Below are positions 8,076-16,185 of a stretch of DNA of 64,000 bases, in pieces. The stretch is from CAYWEM01 sp964457225 (lineage in GTDB: Bacteria; Acidobacteriota; Aminicenantia; UBA2199): contig CAYWEM010000001.1 in NCBI GenBank assembly GCA_964457225.1, forward strand, positions 124,001-188,000, written 5' to 3'. The position numbers and the translations under genes were made by a program. The notes under the pieces are model-generated. The model was not told where the DNA came from. It worked only from the letters and a program-made list of their open reading frames with translations, and did no database searches. Position 1 is the stretch's first letter, and every line of letters begins with the position of its first letter.

Positions 8076-9212
8076 TCACTCCCCGACCGCGAAAGCGTAA
8101 ACCGTGGTGCTGGTGAAGACCCGGCCCGGCCGCAGTACGGTCGAGGGGAACTCCGGCTGGTTGGGGCTGTCCGGAAAATGCTGGGTCTCCAGACAGAGGC
8201 CGTGGCGCCGGCCGTAAACCGCGCCGTTCTTGCCCCTGATACTGCCGTCCAGGAAATTGCCGGCATAGAACTGCAGGCCCGGTTCAGTGGTCGAAACTGT
8301 CAGCGATCGGCCGGAGGCCGGGTCGTAGAGTACGGCCACCTTGCGTAGTACACCCGGAGGGCCGTTCAGGACGAAGTTATGGTCGTAGCCCGGACCGTGC
8401 TTGATCTGGGGATGATCGTCATCGATGCCCGACCCGATGGGCCTCAGCCGGCGGAAGTCAAAGGGCGTGCCGGCCACCGGCATGAATTCCCCCGTGGGGA
8501 TAAGGGTTTCGTCAACCGGCGTGATGCTGTCCGCGTCTATCTTGAGCAGGTGATCCAGCACGGTCCCGGCCCCGGCGTCGGCCAGGTTGAAATAACTGTG
8601 CTGGGTCAGGTTGCAGATCGTTGGCTGGTCGCTGAGCGCCCGGTATTCGATGCGCAGTTCGTTCAGGTCGTTCCAGGTGTAGATCACTGTCAGTTCGAGC
8701 TTGCCCGGGTAGCCTTCCTCGCCGTCCGGGCTGAGGTAAGTCAGCTCCAGGCCGACGTAATCCCGCTCGCGGATTTCCCGGGCCGTGAAAAGCCGCTTGT
8801 CAAAGCCCTGCAGGCCGCCGTGCAGGTGGTTGGGGCCGTTGTTCCTGGCCAGTTCGTACTCGCGGCCGTCAAGACTGAAGCGGCCCCCGGCGATGCGGTT
8901 GGCGTAACGGCCGACCACGCAGCCGAAATAGGGATGCTCGGCCAGGTAACCGTCCAGGCGGTCAAAGCCCAGCACTACGTCTCCCGGCCGGCCGGCGCGG
9001 TCCGGCACGACAATTGAACTGATTATGGCCCCGTAAGGGGTGATGCTGACGCTGTAGCCGTAGCGGTTGCTCAGGGTGTATAGCGGCACCGTTTCACCGG
9101 CGGGCGTTTTCCCGAATTCTTTGCGGCTGATGCTCATTTCCTTCTCCTGTGCATACTGGGCTGAAGTCAATACGCAAAGCATGACCATTAAAACCAGGCT
9201 GAAAGATTTCAT
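8076..9212 (-). CDS. galM: aldose 1-epimerase (galactose mutarotase), exported
   Basis: 378 residues with signal peptide MKSFSLVLMVMLCVLTSAQ. Mutarotase landmarks are present in order: YGAIISSIVVPDR, VVGRYANRIAGGRFSLDG, NHLHGG, TQHSYFNLADAG (catalytic His) and LETQHFPDSPNQPEFPS (Glu region). It interconverts alpha and beta anomers of aldoses. The export signal indicates periplasmic use, which fits the divergent GH97 glycosidase gene. GGAGG precedes the ATG. Confidence 0.93.
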   Translation of the reverse strand: MKSFSLVLMVMLCVLTSAQYAQEKEMSISRKEFGKTPAGETVPLYTLSNRYGYSVSITPYGAIISSIVVPDRAGRPGDVVLGFDRLDGYLAEHPYFGCVVGRYANRIAGGRFSLDGREYELARNNGPNHLHGGLQGFDKRLFTAREIRERDYVGLELTYLSPDGEEGYPGKLELTVIYTWNDLNELRIEYRALSDQPTICNLTQHSYFNLADAGAGTVLDHLLKIDADSITPVDETLIPTGEFMPVAGTPFDFRRLRPIGSGIDDDHPQIKHGPGYDHNFVLNGPPGVLRKVAVLYDPASGRSLTVSTTEPGLQFYAGNFLDGSIRGKNGAVYGRRHGLCLETQHFPDSPNQPEFPSTVLRPGRVFTSTTVYAFAVGE

Positions 9213-9314
9213 GCAACCTCCCCGGTCCGGCCGACGCCGGGACCGGCCTTACAATTAGCACGGCGACCTCCCCCTGTCAACCGCGGGCCTGATCATATCT
9301 GATCATTGGGCCAG

Positions 9315-9490
9315 GGAAAGGGTGAAGTAAAAGCGAACGGAAACGAAGGTGCAGGGAACCGACAAAGCCGGGCTGGACGTGCCCTTCAGGGTAACATGAC
9401 CACTGTCTGAGCGCAGCGAGTTGGTCATGTTAGTACAGCCTGGCTTTACGTCGGTCTGCACCGTTGTGGTGAGCGTTGATTCACCCTTTC
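9315..9490. repeat. palindromic element, copy 2 (~176 bp)
   Basis: Same architecture as copy 1, with ends GGAAAGGGTGAA and TTCACCCTTTC, the ACCGAC/GTCGGT and AAAGCCGGGCTG/CAGCCTGGCTTT stem and the ATGACCA/TGGTCAT inner stem. It sits in the 441-bp divergent gap between galM and GH97. The rest of the gap (9491-9653) shows only the GGAG ribosome site for GH97 and no clear promoter. Confidence 0.9.
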
Positions 9491-9653
9491 ACACTCAGGA
9501 AAGACAATAATCTTAGCAGTGTATTTCAAACAATTCCGGCAATCAGGTAGTGTGTTTGGGGGGTCACCGGCACTGGACAGCGGGATCTTCCCTGTTATAT
9601 CATTGCACCTGCCGATGAAAACCGAAATCAAGCGATTCCCGCGGAGAATAACC

Positions 9654-11636
9654 ATGAAAAAAACGAGCTCCTGCCTGGCCCTGCTCTTAACCTGCCTGGC
9701 CCCCCTGGCCGCGGCCAAGACTTTCAGCTCGCCCGACGGCCGCCTGGCCGTCCAGGCGCACCGCAACACCGGGCAGGGGCTGACCGTGTTTTTCGACGGC
9801 AAGGAGGCTCTGGAAATAGGCGGAATGGACCTGGTTTTCCAGGGCGGGCGGGCCGAGCCCGGCGGCCGGCCGCTGGCCCTGCGGAGCAACCGCCTGCGCC
9901 GCGAAACCATCCGGCCCGAAATCCCCCTGCGTCGTTCGCTGATCGAGAGCCGCTTCCGCGAGCTGGTATTCAGCGCCGGACCCGGACTTGAATTACAGCT
10001 GCGCCTTTACGACCGGGCCCTGGCCTACCGCTTCAGGCTGACCGGCCCCGGCTCCCGCGGGGTTGAGGCCGAGCTGGTCGAATTCCGGCCGGCCGGCGAT
10101 CCGACCCTTTACTTTCCCGAGGAAAAAAGCCTGCAGTCGCATTACGAGGGCCATTACCGGGTACTGCCCCTCAGCGGACTGGAAGAAGGGCGGCTGGCCC
10201 ACCTGCCCCTGCTGGCCAGGACCGATTCCGGGCTCAACCTGCTCTTCAGCGAAGCCGATGTCCACGATTACCCCTGCCTGTTCCTGCGCCGCTCGGCCGC
10301 CGGCCTGGCCGGCCTGTTTCCGCGCATCGTCAGCAGGACAGCGCCCCGGGAGCGCGGCCCGGACCGCAATGAAAGCATAGTGGAGGAAGAAGAACTCATC
10401 GCCCGGGTCAGCGGCCCCCGCCCCCTGCCCTGGCGCCTGGTCATGGTCAGCGACGACGACCGTGACCTGCTGGGGCCCGAGCTGGTTTACGAGCTTTCCA
10501 GGCCGGCCGCGCCCGGCACGGACTGGTCCTGGGTGCGGCCCGGCAAAGTGGCCTGGGACTGGTGGAACGCCAACAACCTGTTCGGCGTGCCTTTCCGGTC
10601 CGGGCTGAACACCGAAACTTACCGGGCCTACATCGATTTCGCGGCCGACTTCGGCCTGGAATACGTCATCCTGGACGAGGGCTGGTCAAAATCAACCCTC
10701 GAGGTGCTTGATTTCAACCCGGACATCGATGTGCCCAAACTGCTCGCTTACGCGAAAAACCGCGGGGTGGGCATCATTCTCTGGCTGCTCTGGAAACCCC
10801 TGGACAACGACCTGGAAAACATCCTGGATCAATACGCCGCCTGGGGAGCCAAGGGGATCAAGGTGGACTTCATGCAGCGGGCCGACCAGTACATGGTCAA
10901 TTTTTACGAGCGGGTGGCCCGGGCCGCGGCGGCCAGGCGACTGCTGGTAAATTTCCACGGTTCCTTCAAGCCGACCGGCCTGCACCGGGCTTATCCCAAC
11001 GTGCTCAGTTACGAGGGCGTTCGCGGCCTGGAGCATGCCAAGTGGTCCGACCTGGTCACTCCCGGTCACAACCTGCTGCTGCCCTTCATCCGCATGAGCG
11101 CCGGGCCGATGGATTACACCCCGGGAGCCATGGAAAACGCCGGACCGGGTGAATTCAAGGCCCGTTTCAACCGGCCGATGAGCCAGGGCACCAGGGCCCA
11201 GCAGCTGGCCCTGTACGTGGCTTACGAAAGCCTGCTCCAGATGCTCTGCGATTCGCCTTCCCGCTACCGCCTGGAGGAAGAATGCGCCCGGTTCATGGCC
11301 CGCATCCCGGTCAGCTGGGATGAAACCCTGGTCCTGGAAGCCCGGGTCGGAGAATACCTGGTGCTGGCCCGCCGCCGGGGCGACAGCTGGTACCTGGCGG
11401 CCCTGACCGACTGGACGGCCCGGGAGTTTGAAGTCGAGCTCTCCTTCCTGCCGGCCGGCCGCTTCAGGCTGGAAAACCTGGCCGACGGGATCAACGCCGA
11501 CCGCCACGCCCATGATCATCGCTTCGAAGAAAGCCGGGTTGAAAAAAGCACCCGCCTGGCCCTGAAACTTGCTCCCGGGGGCGGCTGGCTGGGCATCATC
11601 AGCCCGGCCGCCGAAGCGGAATCGGATCTGAAATGA
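9654..11636 (+). CDS. glycoside hydrolase family 97 (alpha-glucosidase/galactosidase type)
   Basis: 660 residues from the ATG at 9654, which follows GGAG and begins a signal peptide (MKKTSSCLALLLTCLAPLAAA); the frame is open from 9519. GH97 features: beta-sandwich N-terminus (FSSPDGRLAVQ), WDWWNANNLFGVPF, EYVILDEGW, GIKVDFMQRADQ and YEGVRGLEHAKW, the last carrying the Glu-rich catalytic/calcium region of SusB-like enzymes. A C-terminal beta domain ends LAPGGGWLGI. Likely a periplasmic exo-acting glycosidase working with the divergent mutarotase. Its stop overlaps the start of the next gene (ATGA). Confidence 0.93.
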   Translation: MKKTSSCLALLLTCLAPLAAAKTFSSPDGRLAVQAHRNTGQGLTVFFDGKEALEIGGMDLVFQGGRAEPGGRPLALRSNRLRRETIRPEIPLRRSLIESRFRELVFSAGPGLELQLRLYDRALAYRFRLTGPGSRGVEAELVEFRPAGDPTLYFPEEKSLQSHYEGHYRVLPLSGLEEGRLAHLPLLARTDSGLNLLFSEADVHDYPCLFLRRSAAGLAGLFPRIVSRTAPRERGPDRNESIVEEEELIARVSGPRPLPWRLVMVSDDDRDLLGPELVYELSRPAAPGTDWSWVRPGKVAWDWWNANNLFGVPFRSGLNTETYRAYIDFAADFGLEYVILDEGWSKSTLEVLDFNPDIDVPKLLAYAKNRGVGIILWLLWKPLDNDLENILDQYAAWGAKGIKVDFMQRADQYMVNFYERVARAAAARRLLVNFHGSFKPTGLHRAYPNVLSYEGVRGLEHAKWSDLVTPGHNLLLPFIRMSAGPMDYTPGAMENAGPGEFKARFNRPMSQGTRAQQLALYVAYESLLQMLCDSPSRYRLEEECARFMARIPVSWDETLVLEARVGEYLVLARRRGDSWYLAALTDWTAREFEVELSFLPAGRFRLENLADGINADRHAHDHRFEESRVEKSTRLALKLAPGGGWLGIISPAAEAESDLK

Positions 11637-12493
11637 AACCAGGCCAGAAACAAGCCGACCTGATCTACGACATCGGCCTGCACCGGGGCGAAGACAGCGA
11701 TTACTATCTGCGCAAGGGTTTCAGGGTGGTCGGTTTCGAAGCCGATCCGGAACTGGCGGCCCATTGCCGGGCCAGGTTCGCCGGGGAAATCGCCGCCGGG
11801 CGGCTGACCATCATCGAAGGCGCCATCGTTGAGACAATGCCGGGAGAAAGCCCCGGCCGGCCGGTCAGGTTTTTTCGCAACAAAAACATCGCGGTCTGGG
11901 GCAGTGCCCAGGAGGTCTTCGCCCGGAGCAAGGAAAAGCTGGGCACTGAGCTTGAAGTCATCGAAGTGCAGGCGGTTGATTTCGCCGCCTGCCTGCAAGA
12001 GCAGGGCATCCCCCACTACCTGAAAAGTGACATCGAAGGGCTGGACCGGGTCTGCCTGAAGGCCCTGCTGGATTTCGAGGAGCGTCCCGATTACCTCTCG
12101 CTGGAATCCGAAAAAACTAGTTTCCCGGCCCTGCTCGAGGAATTCGAGTTACTGACCCGCCTGGGTTACCAGGACTTCAAGCTGGTCCAGCAGGCAGGCA
12201 TTTCCCGCCAGCGGGAGCCCAATCCCGGCCGTGAAGGTCCCTGGCTGGATTATCGCTTCCAGGAAGGTTCCAGCGGCCTGTTCGGAGCCGACCTGCCCGG
12301 AGACTGGCTGGACCGCGACCGGGCCGTCGAGCAATACCGGAAGATATTCCAGTTGTATCGCCTCTTCGGCGAACACAGCCTGATCAGCAGGTATTTCCCC
12401 GGCAAGGTACTTCGCAAGGCCCTCTCCCTGCTCCTGGGCCGCCCCCTGCCCGGCTGGTACGACACCCACGCCCGCCACATCTCGGCCCGGTAA
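11633..12493 (+). CDS. FkbM-like SAM-dependent methyltransferase
   Basis: 286 residues, translationally coupled to GH97 by a 4-nt ATGA overlap. The Rossmann start DLIYDIGLHRGEDSDYYLRKGFRVVGFEADPE matches the FkbM-type class I methyltransferase glycine loop and acidic strand 2. YLKSDIEGLDRVCLKALL follows, resembling the family's KxDIEGxE segment. There is no signal peptide, so the protein should be cytoplasmic although its partner gene is exported. Substrate unknown; FkbM relatives methylate sugars or polyketides. Confidence 0.8.
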   Translation: MKPGQKQADLIYDIGLHRGEDSDYYLRKGFRVVGFEADPELAAHCRARFAGEIAAGRLTIIEGAIVETMPGESPGRPVRFFRNKNIAVWGSAQEVFARSKEKLGTELEVIEVQAVDFAACLQEQGIPHYLKSDIEGLDRVCLKALLDFEERPDYLSLESEKTSFPALLEEFELLTRLGYQDFKLVQQAGISRQREPNPGREGPWLDYRFQEGSSGLFGADLPGDWLDRDRAVEQYRKIFQLYRLFGEHSLISRYFPGKVLRKALSLLLGRPLPGWYDTHARHISAR

Positions 12494-12558
12494 TACTCAC
12501 AGCCTGCGGCTCCTTTTCAGTTTGCGGTCGGCCAGGAAGAAGCTCAACTCATAGGAGA

Positions 12559-13464
12559 CTAGAATCCGGAGATAAAATAGAATAAACCCTCCAGGTCAGC
12601 GGTCAATTCGGGGTTTTCGGCCAGCAGGTATTTGATATAACCGGCGCCGCCGGCGTAAAAAGCGGTTCGATTATAGGGCGCTTTCCGGCCCACCAGGTTT
12701 TTGCCGATATCCAGATAATTTCTGATTTCATTCTCGAGGTACAGGGCAAAGCCTTCCTTCCATTCCTGCCAAACCATGTACTGGTAGTCAAAGGGATCCA
12801 GTATTTCCTTCAAACGCTCCCTGGCCTGCAATACGGCCTCCCGGTTCAGTTCATCCAGGGCCTGGATCCAGGCGGTGTAACTTTGTTCAAACCGCTCACA
12901 GTCGTAGGGAAAGGGGTAGTTGATTTCCCACATGTAATCCCGCTTTTCCATGGCTCTTACAGCCAGGGGCAATTTGTCTTTCAGTCCCGGTTCAACGGTA
13001 TTCCACTGGTGACAGTGGATGAACTCGTGAAACATGGTCACATAACCTGCCGTGGAATCGAACACATCACCGCTGACCACGCAGGCGGGCTTGTTGTCGT
13101 AGAAATCGAGGGGAAACGCGGCCCTGACTCCGACGGGCACGGGCATTTTCGTGGGCGCCTTCATTATAAACTGGTATTTTTCGCCGCTTTCATCCAGGTC
13201 AAACAGGTAGAAGTGATCGTTTTCAACCAGGGCGACCGGATGCAGTTCGTTCAGGATGGGATGGAGATGCCGGATGCGCTTTCGGTATTCGAACAACAAC
13301 TGCAGTTTTTCAGTATACCTGGCCCTGATTGCGGCCACATCTCCGGATTCAGCTTGATCAAGCGCTGCGGCCGACAAAGAACCAGGTGCGATCCCCTGAA
13401 AGAACCAGGGGCATACTAAAAAAATCATGAACAACACTTTATGGGTTTTTTTCATATTGGCCAT
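12559..13464 (-). CDS. exported zincin-like putative metalloprotease (HEFIH)
   Basis: 301 residues with signal peptide. Core motif YVTMFHEFIHCHQWN contains HExxH, and downstream WKEGFALYLENEIRNYLD offers a Glu in the position expected of a gluzincin third ligand. No family name recognised. The start at 13464 is supported by a consensus promoter whose -10 box ends 6 nt before this ATG, so the transcript is probably leaderless and no ribosome site is expected. A second HEFIH protein is at 19366-20442. Confidence 0.7.
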   Translation of the reverse strand: MANMKKTHKVLFMIFLVCPWFFQGIAPGSLSAAALDQAESGDVAAIRARYTEKLQLLFEYRKRIRHLHPILNELHPVALVENDHFYLFDLDESGEKYQFIMKAPTKMPVPVGVRAAFPLDFYDNKPACVVSGDVFDSTAGYVTMFHEFIHCHQWNTVEPGLKDKLPLAVRAMEKRDYMWEINYPFPYDCERFEQSYTAWIQALDELNREAVLQARERLKEILDPFDYQYMVWQEWKEGFALYLENEIRNYLDIGKNLVGRKAPYNRTAFYAGGAGYIKYLLAENPELTADLEGLFYFISGF

Positions 13465-13470
13465 GGGCTG

Positions 13471-13499
13471 ATGATAAGACTGCCAAGAGAGGCTGTCAA
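13471..13499 (-). promoter_or_regulatory. promoter giving a leaderless mRNA (zincin gene)
   Basis: Minus strand: TTGACA (13494-13499), 17-nt spacer, TATCAT (13471-13476), then 6 nt to the ATG at 13464. Confidence 0.7.
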
Positions 13500-13532
13500 G
13501 CGGGTTTGCGGAATACAGCCCGCCGGGACCTG

Positions 13533-14312
13533 CTAAAATGAGTATTTAACTCCGGCGCGCAGGCCCCAGGTTTGCAGTCCGGCCCGGGTCGCCCTGACTG
13601 GAATGGTGATGACCTGTTCGCCTCTTTTCAGCAGGCCGTCTCCGGCCGAGCTGACCATCCCGCCGAAATTGCCGTACAGAAATTCAAGGTCGAGGGCCAT
13701 TCTCCCGGACAGGGCGAAGGAATTCCCCAGGGACACAGTGTAACAGAAAGAGGTTTTTCGGCCCGGGGGCAGGGCAAAAGTATGGGGTCGGCTGAGTTCC
13801 GGAAAAGACATTTCAAGCCTTTCGAGCCTGTTTCTCGACCAGCCGGCTCCCAGGCCAAGGTAGGGATCAAACCAGGCCGGTTTGGCGGTTTTAAAGAGCT
13901 TCAGAACGTGGCAGACGACATTCAGGACAAGGGCGCTGGTACTTATTTCGGCCTCAACCGGCTGGTTTTCTCCGGCGTCCGGGTAATTCACCTGCCCCCT
14001 ATACCTGAGCGCCGGGCGATTAAGCAGTCCGATTTCCAGGGCCAGGGCCCCGCTGAAGCGGTATGCGGCAAAAAGGTCGAGCGGAACGCCGTTGCCGGCT
14101 TTGCCCTCGGCCCGGTACCCGTCACCGTACACCGGTGTATAGTCCAGGTTGCCGGAATCATGGTCCCGCCAGGTTGCCGGGGCGGCAAATTCGTAACCCG
14201 AACTGAGCTTCAGGTAAAAACCGGCGCCCGGCTGAGCCGGCAGCATCGCAGTCAGCAGTACCAGGCAGGCGGCCCGGATCAGGTTTCCCGGTTTCGGTTT
14301 TAATGGCGTCAT
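13533..14312 (-). CDS. outer-membrane beta-barrel protein
   Basis: 259 residues from ATG 14312 (MTPLKPKPGNLIRAACLVLLTAMLPAQ, signal peptide). Alternating amphipathic strands (FYLKLSSGYEF, LALEIGLLNRPALRYRGQV, YLGLGAGWSRNRLERLEM, MALDLEFLYGNFGGM) and a C-terminal aromatic residue (WGLRAGVKYSF) are the signature of OmpA/OmpW-like 8-stranded barrels. The frame is open to 14414, but a consensus promoter lies inside that extension with its -10 six nt before 14312, fixing the start. Confidence 0.8.
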   Translation of the reverse strand: MTPLKPKPGNLIRAACLVLLTAMLPAQPGAGFYLKLSSGYEFAAPATWRDHDSGNLDYTPVYGDGYRAEGKAGNGVPLDLFAAYRFSGALALEIGLLNRPALRYRGQVNYPDAGENQPVEAEISTSALVLNVVCHVLKLFKTAKPAWFDPYLGLGAGWSRNRLERLEMSFPELSRPHTFALPPGRKTSFCYTVSLGNSFALSGRMALDLEFLYGNFGGMVSSAGDGLLKRGEQVITIPVRATRAGLQTWGLRAGVKYSF

Positions 14313-14318
14313 GCGCTC

Positions 14319-14347
14319 ATTATAAGCGGAAAGGGCCCGAATCTCAA
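14319..14347 (-). promoter_or_regulatory. promoter giving a leaderless mRNA (barrel gene)
   Basis: Minus strand: TTGAGA (14342-14347), 17-nt spacer, TATAAT (14319-14324), then 6 nt to the ATG at 14312. Confidence 0.75.
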
Positions 14348-14430
14348 CGACGAATCGCCGGCGCACGCAGTAATACCGGCCTGGAGCATCCCGGCGGCAA
14401 TCATGCGGCCGCACCAGGTTGTCGGGGGTA

Positions 14431-14459
14431 TTGACCGGGCGGGCCGATCAACATATCAT
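14431..14459 (+). promoter_or_regulatory. promoter upstream of a short ORF and the membrane-protein gene
   Basis: TTGACC (14431-14436), 17-nt spacer, TATCAT (14454-14459), then 8 nt to an ATG at 14468. Confidence 0.6.
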
Positions 14460-14467
14460 TGTCCTGC

Positions 14468-14524
14468 ATGAACCTGAAAAAACCTTTAAAGAACGATGAG
14501 CGGCCCCGCTGGGCTCAGCGCTGA
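14468..14524 (+). CDS. 18-codon ORF in frame with the following membrane-protein gene
   Basis: MNLKKPLKNDERPRWAQR then TGA. It begins 8 nt after a consensus -10 box, so it could be the first codons of a leaderless message. It is in the same frame as the gene at 14531, separated only by TGA and two codons. Either it is a leader peptide coupled to that gene, or the TGA is a nonsense change that split one gene. Confidence 0.35.
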   Translation: MNLKKPLKNDERPRWAQR

Positions 14525-14530
14525 ATCAGC

Positions 14531-14875
14531 GTGGAAAACGCCGCCAAACTGCGCGCCGTCAAACTGATCCACACCCTGGTCTGGGCGGTCTTCGCCGGTT
14601 CGATCACGGCCATCCCCCTGCTGGCCTTCCAAGGCAACCTGCGCTTCGCCTGGGGACTGGTCGCCTTCGTCATGCTCGAGGTCATAGTGCTGGCTGTCAA
14701 CCGCATGCGCTGCCCGCTGACCGATGTCGCCGGCCGCTACACCACCGAGCGCCGGGACAACTTCGACATCTACCTGCCGCTCTGGCTGGCCCGCCGCAAC
14801 AAGGTGATCTTCGGCGGCCTGTACCTGGCCGGTATCGCATGTACCGCCTGGTTGTCGCTGCTGCCGGCCGCCTGA
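14531..14875 (+). CDS. small conserved membrane protein
   Basis: 114 residues from a GTG start. Three or four hydrophobic segments and a charged core NRMRCPLTDVAGRYTTERRDNFDIYLPLW are visible. KLIHTLVWAVFAG at the N-terminus and CPLTDVAGRY are reminiscent of a widespread uncharacterised membrane family; I cannot name it with certainty. No ribosome site precedes the GTG. Expression may depend on readthrough from, or coupling to, the 18-codon frame at 14468-14524. Confidence 0.65.
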   Translation: MENAAKLRAVKLIHTLVWAVFAGSITAIPLLAFQGNLRFAWGLVAFVMLEVIVLAVNRMRCPLTDVAGRYTTERRDNFDIYLPLWLARRNKVIFGGLYLAGIACTAWLSLLPAA

Positions 14876-14905
14876 TAACAGGCAAATTTGCAACAGGAGT
14901 AAAGA

Positions 14906-15667
14906 ATGACCCAGCGACCGATTGCACTCGTCACCGGAGCCAGCCGTTCCATCGGCATCGGCGCGGCCATCGCCCGCAGGCTGGCTGAGACCGGCTGGGA
15001 TCTGGCCCTGACCAGCTGGCGGGCCTACGACGCCTCCATGCCCTGGACCGATGACCGCAGCGACCCGGAGCGCCTGCCGGCCGAAATCAGGAGCCTGGGC
15101 GGCCGCTGTCTGTCCCTGGAAACCGACCTGGCCGGTACTGATTCGCCGGCCGCCGTCTTTGAAACGGTTGAAAAATCACTCGGACCGGTCAGGGCCCTGG
15201 TCATCAACCATTGTCATTGCCTGGAGAGCGACATCCTCTCGACCTCGGTTGAAAGCTTCGATATGCATTTCGCCGTCAATGCCCGGGCCGGCTGGCTGTT
15301 GATCAGGGAATTCGCCGCCCGCTTCAGATCGGAGCCGGGCACGGGCCGCATCGTGGCGATAACCAGCGACCATACAGCCGGCAACCTGCCCTACGGAGCC
15401 AGCAAGGGGGCCTTGGACCGCATCGTACTGGCCGCGGCCCATGAATTCAGATCACGCGGCATAACGGCCAACGTGATCAATCCAGGGGCCACTGATACCG
15501 GCTGGATGAGCCCGGAACTGCAGGCCGAAGTGAAAAGAATCACCCTGCTGGACCGGATCGGCCTGCCCCGGGACTGCGCCAACCTGGTCGCCTTTCTCTG
15601 CTCGGAACAGGGCGGCTGGATCAACGCCCAACTGCTCTACAGCAACGGCGGCCTGGAATGGTCATAG
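14906..15667 (+). CDS. short-chain dehydrogenase/reductase (SDR)
   Basis: 253 residues. Cofactor loop TGASRSIGIGAAIA (a TGxxxGIG variant), VINHCH in place of NNAG, then YGASKGALDR with the YxxxK catalytic pair and VINPGATDTGW. This fits classical NAD(P)-dependent SDR enzymes; the substrate cannot be deduced. AGGAG lies 8 nt before the ATG. It follows the membrane-protein gene by 30 bp and may share its transcript. Confidence 0.88.
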   Translation: MTQRPIALVTGASRSIGIGAAIARRLAETGWDLALTSWRAYDASMPWTDDRSDPERLPAEIRSLGGRCLSLETDLAGTDSPAAVFETVEKSLGPVRALVINHCHCLESDILSTSVESFDMHFAVNARAGWLLIREFAARFRSEPGTGRIVAITSDHTAGNLPYGASKGALDRIVLAAAHEFRSRGITANVINPGATDTGWMSPELQAEVKRITLLDRIGLPRDCANLVAFLCSEQGGWINAQLLYSNGGLEWS

Positions 15668-15708
15668 GGGGACTTGTTACAGATTGGCGGAAACCGGTGG
15701 AAGATGAT

Positions 15709-15738
15709 TTGACATCGGCCGGGCCGCTCCCCTATACT
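15709..15738 (+). promoter_or_regulatory. promoter for the septoil-knot-like gene
   Basis: TTGACA (15709-15714), 18-nt spacer, TATACT (15733-15738), 62 nt before the ATG at 15801. Confidence 0.65.
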
Positions 15739-15800
15739 GATCGGAGGAATGCGCCGCGCAGGCCGGCTCCGTAAAAAATCAAGCAAGGAGAACCAAGAGC

Positions 15801-16076
15801 ATGCCGAAGCTGTTTAAAACCGACATCGCCCCGGAAGCCGATCTGAAGGTATTCGTTTGCGATATTCGTTTCGATGCCGACCTGGTCGTTTTCGAAACCA
15901 GCGACGCCTGGGCGGCGACTGAAGCCCCCATCTGGTACTACACCGGGATCCGCGGCGAAGCGGACAAGATCGTTTACTTCACTGATCAGAAGTTTGAGGC
16001 CGACCTGCTGATCTATAAAACCGATGTCCAATCGGACGCCGGCTGGCTGAACAACGCCAAGTCCCACCTGCTGTAG
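15801..16076 (+). CDS. small repeat protein resembling DUF6150 / septoil-knot family
   Basis: 91 residues built from short beta repeats: EADLKVFVCDIRFDADLVVF, then GEADKIVYFTDQKFEADLLI, then KTDVQSDAGW. The recurring pattern (A-D-L-x-V-[FY], about 12 residues apart) matches what I recall of DUF6150, predicted to form a deep 7(1) knot. This is recognition from memory, not a search. No signal peptide. It stands alone behind its own promoter, with a GGAG ribosome site. Biological role unknown. Confidence 0.6.
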   Translation: MPKLFKTDIAPEADLKVFVCDIRFDADLVVFETSDAWAATEAPIWYYTGIRGEADKIVYFTDQKFEADLLIYKTDVQSDAGWLNNAKSHLL

Positions 16077-16185
16077 CCTGCCGGGAAAAACCTTGCCTTG
16101 AACTTGACTTCAGTTGATTCTCACCAGGATCAGCCTATTCCATCTCTTGCCCGCGGATGGGTATTCCCCGACACTCCGCTGTAAT

